Origin: a virus | DNA: 64,000 bases | Virus record (IMG/VR): IMGVR_UViG_3300028025_000093 | Location: 24,650 to 88,649 of that record | Reading direction: 5' to 3' (one strand) | In this document: piece by piece, positions 55,515 through 61,826 of the stretch | How positions within the stretch are numbered: the first letter of the stretch is position 1 | Layout of the letters: each line of letters opens with the position of its first letter | The notes under the pieces: model-generated | Database searches by the model: none | What the model saw: only the letters and a program-made list of their open reading frames with translations | What the model was told of the DNA's origin: nothing | Position numbers and translations under genes: made by a program

Positions 55515-56633
55515 ATGTATAAAATTTTTAAAATCAATATTATCGGACTTGATACTTCAGACGACACTCTTGGCATTAATCCTACAGTAAGAGCAACTAT
55601 GGGATACAGTGAATCTACCAAACAGATCACTGTTTTAGTAGAAAAGATTATTTTCCCAGAAGTTCCAACAACTGAGTCTGTTGATCTAAGAGGTGAACAC
55701 ACAACAGTTACGTATGAAACTTTGTTAGAGAAAACATTCACTCCAGAAGACTTCCCAAAAACACGTGGATCTATTCGTTGGGTAGTTGACTATGATGTTG
55801 CCAATAATAAGATTGTTGGTCCATTTGATGCTCTAGAGTATACAAAAACTAGAGCAACAAGTACCACATCACATCGTTTAATTCCTAGAATCGTTAAAGA
55901 ACGCTACACTACAGATCTAATTCCATTATTCACTATTGATAATTTTTATAAAGCTGCTGCAGATTTCGACGCATCTATAATGACTGTATATCTTGATAAT
56001 CAAGGTATAGAATTTAACGATACAGTTTTAACAGGTGACTTAACTACAGCTGAAGAAGTAATTCAAGCTGGTGCAACAACTTGGCAATATAAAAACTTGC
56101 ATACTAATGTGCATTATGAAATTCTAGATAATGATGGAAAGATTATGTCAACTATTCTTCCATATACAAAGGATAGTGCTAAAGCAGCAATTACATATCC
56201 AATGATAGTTCCAGCAGAATTGATACAATCTGCAGAAGAAAACCCTCATACATCACCAATCGGTGGCAATCGATTTAAAGTTCAATTACCAGCAGCTGAA
56301 TATTATAACGTAAGAGCTTCTTTTGATACTCATTACCCAAATAAAACAATACCTGTTGAATTTGGTGTAACTTGTGTTAATGGCGTACCAAACAAAACCA
56401 GATTAGTAGCTGGTGGTTACGATAAAGATCGCTTTGCTGCAGGTGACGAAACTAATCAGAATATTATTAACTACAGAAATCAGCACGATCAAACTGGATC
56501 GAATCGTACCTTGAATGGTGTGGATTCATTACGAATTAGCACCAATGGTTTGGTTGCTGGTGATTTTATTAAATTAAAGTTAAATATTGGTGAATTCTAT
56601 TCTTATTCTGAACTTTGGATCGAAATAGTATAA
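55515..56633 (+). CDS. protein of unknown function in the radical SAM cassette
   Basis: A 372-residue protein (MYKIFKINIIGLDTSDDTLG). Mostly beta with a predicted globular fold; GVTCVNGVPNKTRLVAGGYDKDRF and NRTLNGVDSLRISTNGLVAGDFIKLKLNIGEF lie near the end. No family is recognised. It lies between the Cys-rich gene and the radical SAM gene, so it may be a partner, a carrier or a virion protein that holds the modified product. AAGGA precedes the ATG. Confidence 0.68.
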   Translation: MYKIFKINIIGLDTSDDTLGINPTVRATMGYSESTKQITVLVEKIIFPEVPTTESVDLRGEHTTVTYETLLEKTFTPEDFPKTRGSIRWVVDYDVANNKIVGPFDALEYTKTRATSTTSHRLIPRIVKERYTTDLIPLFTIDNFYKAAADFDASIMTVYLDNQGIEFNDTVLTGDLTTAEEVIQAGATTWQYKNLHTNVHYEILDNDGKIMSTILPYTKDSAKAAITYPMIVPAELIQSAEENPHTSPIGGNRFKVQLPAAEYYNVRASFDTHYPNKTIPVEFGVTCVNGVPNKTRLVAGGYDKDRFAAGDETNQNIINYRNQHDQTGSNRTLNGVDSLRISTNGLVAGDFIKLKLNIGEFYSYSELWIEIV

Positions 56634-56640
56634 CTAAATA
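56634..56640 (+). promoter_or_regulatory. late promoter box before radical SAM gene
   Basis: CTAAATA directly after the stop of the previous gene, 31 bases before the radical SAM gene. It suggests late expression together with the virion genes. Confidence 0.6.
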
Positions 56641-56671
56641 CAATTGTTATTAATACATTATAAGGATTAAC

Positions 56672-58144
56672 ATGAGTTTGTATAAAATGGTTCTTACTGG
56701 AGCCAATGATGTGGAACAGTATTTAATTTATGATCCAATGACTTCTGAGATCTACTGGGAAGAAACTGGTGAGCAGCCTACTCTGGAATACATTTCAAAG
56801 GGGTTGACTTACCAGATTGACTCCAAAGTGTGGACTCCAGCTAAAGTTACAAATCCCCACAATCCTGAACTTCACGGTAAGAAATCACGCAAGCCAACTA
56901 CACTTAAAATCACAATGGGTCTTAAGTGTAATTATGCGTGTTCTTACTGCAATCAAGCCCATCAGCCACATGACCCAGTAGGTGGTCCAGAAGATGCTGA
57001 AGAGTTGGTTGAAAAGATGAAAAAGAGTTTTGACTTCAACACTTATGATAAGTTTCGTTTAGAATTCTGGGGCGGTGAGCCTATGGTTTATTGGAAGACA
57101 CTAAAACCACTTGCAGAAAAACTTAAAAAAGTTTATCCGAATGCTCAATTTATGATGGTTACCAATGGTTCTTTACTAACTAGAGAAAAGATAGATTGGT
57201 TTAATCGCATGGGATTCGCTATTGGTATGTCTCACGATGGTCCACTGCATGCGCAGAATCGTGGTCCAGATCCACTAGATGAACCAAAAGCTAAAGATGC
57301 TGTAGTTTATGCGTTAAAAACTATGGGTCAAGGTAGATTTACATTCAACTGCGTATTGACACGTGAGAATGTTTCAATACCAGCTGTTCGAGATTTTATT
57401 TGCGATAAGTTGAATCGCAAAGATTTTGGTTATGATGATGTGAAAGTTGATCAAATGGAACTTCAGGTAACTACTGAAGAATTGATGTTGCCTTATGATG
57501 ATGGTGGAATGGCACATTCTTTGCAAACTCCAGATGAAAAGAAAGAAATATTACATGCACTTTTCTGGGAAACTATCCAAGGAAATAATCAGTTTAGTTG
57601 GACAGTAAACTCAAAAATTACTGGGTTCTTTGAATCTTTAGTTTATAAGAGACCTGCAGAAGTAGTTGGTCAAAAGTGTGGTATGGATAAAGAAGATAAC
57701 ATTGCTATCGATATGAAGGGTAATGTTACTACTTGCCAGAACACTTCTTCATTAACCAAACACAATTTAGGTAATATTGAAGACTTAGATAATGTTAGAT
57801 TGACTAACTCATATCACTGGTCTACACGAGCCGAATGCCCTTCTTGTCCTGTAGTTCAGTTGTGTCAAGGAGCTTGTTTGTTCCTAGAAGATAAACACTG
57901 GTCTCAAGCATGTGAGAACTTATTCTATTACAATCTTGCAATTTTAGCAGGATCTCTGTTCATAATGACTGACGGATTAATTTTGACTAGAATAGAAGGC
58001 GAGAAGATTAGGTTTGATGATGTCAAAGCACTTGATATTATTGACATCAATTTTGTTAAATCTGGTGGAACTAAAAAATCTTGGAAGGTTCGTAAGCCAA
58101 TTAACATTCCAGTAGTTTCTATTCCAGAGATGCCAGTAGTATAA
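56672..58144 (+). CDS. radical SAM/SPASM enzyme
   Basis: A 490-residue enzyme. The radical SAM cluster is C86-x3-C90-x2-C93 (CNYACSYC), with GGEP at 134-137 for SAM binding. The SPASM domain follows the consensus closely: C336, C355, then C389-x2-C392-x5-C398-x3-C402 and C414. SPASM enzymes modify peptides or proteins (sactipeptide and ranthipeptide maturases, anSME). The first 75 residues could recognise the substrate. The Cys-rich protein two genes upstream is the obvious candidate substrate. AAGGATT before the ATG. Confidence 0.92.
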   Translation: MSLYKMVLTGANDVEQYLIYDPMTSEIYWEETGEQPTLEYISKGLTYQIDSKVWTPAKVTNPHNPELHGKKSRKPTTLKITMGLKCNYACSYCNQAHQPHDPVGGPEDAEELVEKMKKSFDFNTYDKFRLEFWGGEPMVYWKTLKPLAEKLKKVYPNAQFMMVTNGSLLTREKIDWFNRMGFAIGMSHDGPLHAQNRGPDPLDEPKAKDAVVYALKTMGQGRFTFNCVLTRENVSIPAVRDFICDKLNRKDFGYDDVKVDQMELQVTTEELMLPYDDGGMAHSLQTPDEKKEILHALFWETIQGNNQFSWTVNSKITGFFESLVYKRPAEVVGQKCGMDKEDNIAIDMKGNVTTCQNTSSLTKHNLGNIEDLDNVRLTNSYHWSTRAECPSCPVVQLCQGACLFLEDKHWSQACENLFYYNLAILAGSLFIMTDGLILTRIEGEKIRFDDVKALDIIDINFVKSGGTKKSWKVRKPINIPVVSIPEMPVV

Positions 58145-58458
58145 TGGCTTTTTTGGACTGTATGATATGGGAATTGAATAAGTTCCCGAGATATGGTAGA
58201 TACCGAAACATTTATACCATATCTAATGTTTTCCATTATTGTTCTAGTACACAAGAGTATCAGAACAATAATGTTGCTATTCAGATTCCAGAATTTGAAC
58301 TTATTGCATCAAAAGCTGATCTAGAGTTTTTTTATGAATATAAGAAGCAAATTATTGAAAAAGGCATTCCTGCAATAATAAATTTAATAAATAATGATGT
58401 AGAGACATGGTCTTTAGACCTTTCAAAAGCAAAATTTTTACAACACCTTAAACGGTAG
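58144..58458 (+). CDS. small protein after radical SAM gene
   Basis: A 104-residue protein (MAFLDCMIWELNKFPRYGRY) overlapping the radical SAM gene by one base. Helical second half (ADLEFFYEYKKQIIEKGIPAII). It could be a recognition or accessory protein for the enzyme. No family recognised. Confidence 0.62.
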   Translation: MAFLDCMIWELNKFPRYGRYRNIYTISNVFHYCSSTQEYQNNNVAIQIPEFELIASKADLEFFYEYKKQIIEKGIPAIINLINNDVETWSLDLSKAKFLQHLKR

Positions 58459-58467
58459 GAGAAACAA

Positions 58468-59415
58468 ATGAGTAAAAAGCACGTAAAATGGGTTATCGCC
58501 CACGAGCCAATCGGGTTATTTCTTAAAGTAGCTGAGTCTTTCGCTAAAGAAGTAAACGAAAAAACAAATGGTCAATTTGATATTGAAGTTCTTTCTCTTT
58601 CTGCATACGCTGAGAAATACAACGCAGGTAAGAAAGTTACTAAGAACGATCTAATGCAATTGATCAATGATGGCACTATTGAAATGAGCCACATTTATAC
58701 TACATGGTTGGCAGACTACAACAAAGATTTAAACGCATTAGATTTACCTTTCCTATTCCAAGATCACGCCCACGCTGATCGTGTTTTAGAAGGCGAAATT
58801 GGTACTCAATTGTTAGCTGACGTAAGCAAGAATTCTAACATTCACGCTATGTCTTTCACTTACTCTGGTGGCTATCGTGTAGTTCCAGCAAACTTTAAAG
58901 CTGACACTGTAGACGCATGGAAATTTAAGAAAGTTCGTACTAGCCGTTCACCAGTTGCTATCGATACATTCAAGTTACTAGGTGCTAACACTTATCCAGG
59001 AATTGATCTTGAAGAAATGAACACAGCTGCACAAGCTGGCGTTATCAATGCTGGTGAGTCTACTTATGTACGTATTTTCCCACTACAGCAAAATGAAGCA
59101 TTCAAGTATGTTAATGACACTGCTCATAGCTTGTTCTTAACTTCAATCATCGTCAACAAAGACTGGATGGCTCAGTTTGACGAACAAACTCGTGAAGTTA
59201 TGGCAACTGCTGCATTTAATGCTGCACGTAAAGAGCGTCGTGAGTCTGTTGCTGATATTCCAAACATCCTTGCAGAGTGCGAAGCAAAAGGTGTTAAAGT
59301 TATCAAGATGTCTGAAAAAGAAGAACAGAAGATGAAAGATGTTACTTCTAAAGTGTACGAAATGTACGCAGACTACTTTACTCCAGGTTTAGTTGCTAAA
59401 ATTAAGCTACAGTAA
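58468..59415 (+). CDS. TRAP/DctP-like binding protein without signal peptide
   Basis: A 315-residue protein with the DctP fold: VAESFAKEVNEKTNGQFDIEVL, LPFLFQDHAHADRVLEGEIGTQLL, FKKVRTSRSPVAIDTFKLLGAN with the conserved Arg that binds a carboxylate, and ESTYVRIFPLQQNEAFKYVNDTAH. DctP proteins are periplasmic receptors of TRAP transporters, but this one starts MSKKHVKWVIAHEP without signal peptide, so it stays in the cytoplasm or becomes part of the virion. Strong site AGGAGAAA. It may bind a small carboxylate in the modification cassette. Confidence 0.82.
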   Translation: MSKKHVKWVIAHEPIGLFLKVAESFAKEVNEKTNGQFDIEVLSLSAYAEKYNAGKKVTKNDLMQLINDGTIEMSHIYTTWLADYNKDLNALDLPFLFQDHAHADRVLEGEIGTQLLADVSKNSNIHAMSFTYSGGYRVVPANFKADTVDAWKFKKVRTSRSPVAIDTFKLLGANTYPGIDLEEMNTAAQAGVINAGESTYVRIFPLQQNEAFKYVNDTAHSLFLTSIIVNKDWMAQFDEQTREVMATAAFNAARKERRESVADIPNILAECEAKGVKVIKMSEKEEQKMKDVTSKVYEMYADYFTPGLVAKIKLQ

Positions 59416-59421
59416 TACTGT

Positions 59422-59428
59422 CTAAATA
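59422..59428 (+). promoter_or_regulatory. possible late promoter box CTAAATA
   Basis: CTAAATA between the DctP-like gene and the hairpin at 59438-59464. If active, the transcript would begin with that hairpin at its 5' end. Confidence 0.4.
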
Positions 59429-59437
59429 CATTATGTT

Positions 59438-59464
59438 AGGGGATGTTTAGGCATCCCCTTTTTT
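59438..59464 (+). terminator. rho-independent terminator
   Basis: GGGGATG (59439-59445) and CATCCCC (59452-59458), loop TTTAGG, then six T. It should end transcripts of the DctP-like gene. Confidence 0.85.
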
Positions 59465-59475
59465 ATTGGGGATAT

Positions 59476-60555
59476 ATGAATCAAATTTTATTTTATAACA
59501 CTGGATTTGTTAGGCAAGTTATAGAACAGCAGCCTAATATTTTAGATGGATACTTGTTAGATAAAGATCTATTTCATTTTTATGATAAACATAAAATGAA
59601 CTTAAATGTAGCTTATGATAGAACAGGTAATGTCCCGCACTATTTGAATATTAAGTCTGGATTACTTCAGATACCTAAAGTTGATTCAGCTTTTAATAAA
59701 TCATTCGCTGAGTGCGTTGAGGATAGGTGTAAAGAACTATTATCTCTTGGTAAGCGAATAAATGTAGTGTGGAGTGGCGGAATAGACAGCACATTAGTTT
59801 TGTGTGCTTTGTTACACTACGCAAATGATCCCAGTCAAATAGTTGTATACGGAACGTACACATCCGTTTTAGAATCAGGTGATTTCTTAGAGAAACGAAT
59901 TATCCCCAGAGGTGTTGAGGTAAAACTTAAAGTATCTTCTCGTAGAGATTTTGATGATTGTTCATCAGATGAGATTTTTGTTACTGGGTTTTTTGGCAAC
60001 CAGCTATTTGGACCAACGGATAACTTTTCAGTAAACTCAACTGTAAAAACTGACATATCATTCTTTCATCATCAGTTCAATGGTGATCCTCTAGAGGATT
60101 ATACAAAGTATGTTGACCCAGAACTTCACGAGTTTTTGTTGCCGTGCATTAAAGCTAGCCCCAAGAAAATAGAAACGCTAAGAGATTTACGCTGGTGGCT
60201 TATATTTAATTTTGATTGGTATACTGCAGAATTTGCAACTAGAGTAAATACTAATCAGCAGAATAATCAATATCACTTTTTTAATACTGATGATTTTCAG
60301 CGTTATGTTCTAACTACAAAAGAACCATTTACTAAAGAAGTTGGTAATCCGCTTACACATCGTTGGGTAATGCGACAGTTAATTGAAGAGATGACTGGAG
60401 ACAGCAATTATGCTTGGACAAAACCAAAAGGGGTTTCCAATTTAGGAAACCCCGATCCAACATGGTTGCTTTTACTAGAAGATTATAGTGTGTTTAAATT
60501 ACCAACTACATCTTTTATAAATCAAAGCAGGATTACTGCCCAAAACCGACCTTGA
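59476..60555 (+). CDS. asparagine-synthase-like PP-loop protein
   Basis: A 359-residue protein with SGGIDS at 100-105 (INVVWSGGIDSTLVLCALL) and FFGNQLFGPTDNF, which resembles the G-G-D-E-L-F motif of asparagine synthetase B. The glutaminase domain is replaced by an unrelated N-terminal part. Related PP-loop enzymes form amide bonds or macrolactams in natural-product pathways (lasso cyclase McjC), which would suit a RiPP-type cassette; this is inference. GGGGA lies before ATG 59476; its 3' end overlaps the opposing gene by 23 bases. Confidence 0.75.
   Translation: MNQILFYNTGFVRQVIEQQPNILDGYLLDKDLFHFYDKHKMNLNVAYDRTGNVPHYLNIKSGLLQIPKVDSAFNKSFAECVEDRCKELLSLGKRINVVWSGGIDSTLVLCALLHYANDPSQIVVYGTYTSVLESGDFLEKRIIPRGVEVKLKVSSRRDFDDCSSDEIFVTGFFGNQLFGPTDNFSVNSTVKTDISFFHHQFNGDPLEDYTKYVDPELHEFLLPCIKASPKKIETLRDLRWWLIFNFDWYTAEFATRVNTNQQNNQYHFFNTDDFQRYVLTTKEPFTKEVGNPLTHRWVMRQLIEEMTGDSNYAWTKPKGVSNLGNPDPTWLLLLEDYSVFKLPTTSFINQSRITAQNRP
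60430..60453 (+). repeat. perfect inverted repeat inside a coding region
   Basis: GGGGTTTCC (60430-60438) and GGAAACCCC (60445-60453) with a 6-base spacer, inside the PP-loop gene. It could be a strong hairpin in the mRNA, or a processing or attenuation site. Confidence 0.6.
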
Positions 60556-61132
60556 TATTTAATGTAACATAGGCTTGAGTATCTAGATTTGTTTCAGTAT
60601 AACGCATTAGATATCCAGGTGTTACGAAGATTTCACCAAATCTACCACGAATTTGAAACGAAGTAGATACTAAGTTTTGTGAACATACTTGTCTAGTAGT
60701 GTGAACACCACCACGTGAATCTGCAAAATATGTTGGTGGAGTATATTCTCCAGTATGCAGAACTAATGTAAATACCAACGGGACATGCTCGTAAGCGTGC
60801 AAAGGAATGTGTTCTAATTTTTGCTGGAACATAGCATTAGAACCAATAATTAAAGGTGTATACTGCATCTCATTATTAAATTCTGGAAGATCTTGACAAA
60901 TAGTATAAACAATCTCTTTGATTTTATCTACGTATTTGTTATCTTCCATCTTGAATAGATCGTCAGTTACCGTTGTTGATACTGAATTTACTAAATCGAT
61001 AAATTCTTGATCTTGAAAAGTCAAGCCATCCATCATTTCAGGATTGATGTCAAAACTCTTAAACTGTGTTGAAAATAGTTCTTTTGCACAGCTTTCTGTT
61101 ACAAGTTTTGAGACAGGGTTAGTGTTTTCCAT
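60533..61132 (-). CDS. possible degenerate 2OG-oxygenase-fold protein
   Basis: A 199-residue protein, the only minus-strand gene among the late plus-strand genes. The end (LVLHTGEYTPPTYFADSRGGVHTTR..RGRFGEIFVTPGYLMRYTETN..AYVTLNIKVGF) has the strand order of the 2OG-Fe(II) oxygenase-like proteins at the start of the window, for example GLMVIHPGYLVHFVEPT, but the distal His is replaced (PGYLMRY). It may bind a ligand without catalysis. ATG 61132 has GGAGAT before it; the 49 upstream codons overlap the promoter. Confidence 0.55.
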   Translation of the reverse strand: MENTNPVSKLVTESCAKELFSTQFKSFDINPEMMDGLTFQDQEFIDLVNSVSTTVTDDLFKMEDNKYVDKIKEIVYTICQDLPEFNNEMQYTPLIIGSNAMFQQKLEHIPLHAYEHVPLVFTLVLHTGEYTPPTYFADSRGGVHTTRQVCSQNLVSTSFQIRGRFGEIFVTPGYLMRYTETNLDTQAYVTLNIKVGFGQ

Positions 61133-61176
61133 GGTATCTCCATAATAGGTTAAATATCGCTTCAAAGAGCTCAATC

Positions 61177-61184
61177 TATTTATA
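61177..61184 (-). promoter_or_regulatory. T4-type late promoter TATAAATA, minus strand
   Basis: Exact T4 late consensus TATAAATA, read on the minus strand, with the predicted start about 38 bases before ATG 61132. It is the best match to the T4 box in the window. Confidence 0.7.
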
Positions 61185-61211
61185 CTATTCGCAACCAGCG
61201 TTTCAAAATTC

Positions 61212-61219
61212 AATAAATA
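61212..61219 (+). promoter_or_regulatory. possible late promoter box AATAAATA
   Basis: AATAAATA lies 27 bases before the GTG start at 61247 and is divergent from the TATAAATA box at 61177-61184. Confidence 0.45.
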
Positions 61220-61246
61220 AGTATGTATATTGGGAGAAAATAAACA

Positions 61247-61582
61247 GTGGCTACAGTAACAAACCTTTACGTTGATCAAGGCGCATTTTACAGAACATAC
61301 GTGACAGTCGCTAATACTGATGGTACTCCATTAGATTTGACTGGGTTCACTGCAGCTTCTCAAATGAGAAAGTCGTATCAGTCCTCAACTGCTTACAACT
61401 TCACTACTTCTATAAGTAATCCGTCTCAGGGTAGAGTTCGAGTAGAACTATCTTCTGAGCAATCTAGGGTAATCCCAGCAGGTAAGTATCTATATGACAT
61501 AGAAGTTAGATCTCCAACAGGAGAAAGAACTAGAGTTGTAGAAGGTATTGTTTTGATCAACCCAGAAATAACAAAGATTTAA
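61247..61582 (+). CDS. BppU-like baseplate/fibre protein
   Basis: A 111-residue protein read from GTG after GGGAGAAA. The front VTNLYVDQGAFYRTYVTVANTDGTPLDLTGFTAASQMRKSY and the later GKYLYDIEVRSPTGERTRVVEGIVLI match a small Ig-like family found near fibre genes of phages, similar to the N-terminal domain of the lactococcal receptor-binding carrier. Probably anchors the fibre that follows. Confidence 0.72.
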   Translation: MATVTNLYVDQGAFYRTYVTVANTDGTPLDLTGFTAASQMRKSYQSSTAYNFTTSISNPSQGRVRVELSSEQSRVIPAGKYLYDIEVRSPTGERTRVVEGIVLINPEITKI

Positions 61583-61583
61583 T

Positions 61584-61814
61584 ATGGCAGATATTATAGC
61601 AACTGTATCCGACCCATATGGTAATACCACTGATGGTGGGGCTACAGTAGTAGCCAGTCAAACATCAGTAGCACCAAACACGATAGAAAACATGTTAGAT
61701 GTTGACTTACAGTCACTAACTAACGGATCGATTTTAATTTACAAGAATAACACTGCCAAATGGACTGCTTCTATAAACTTAGATGCTCAGAACATGGAAG
61801 GCGGAGAATTTTAA
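61584..61814 (+). CDS. small fibre-associated protein
   Basis: A 76-residue acidic protein (MADIIATVSDPYGNTTDGGA). NGSILIYKNNTAKWTASINLDAQNMEGGEF is similar in style to short segments of fibre proteins of T4-group phages. It starts one base after the previous stop. Function unknown. Confidence 0.65.
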   Translation: MADIIATVSDPYGNTTDGGATVVASQTSVAPNTIENMLDVDLQSLTNGSILIYKNNTAKWTASINLDAQNMEGGEF

Positions 61815-61826
61815 CGGAGACATAAG

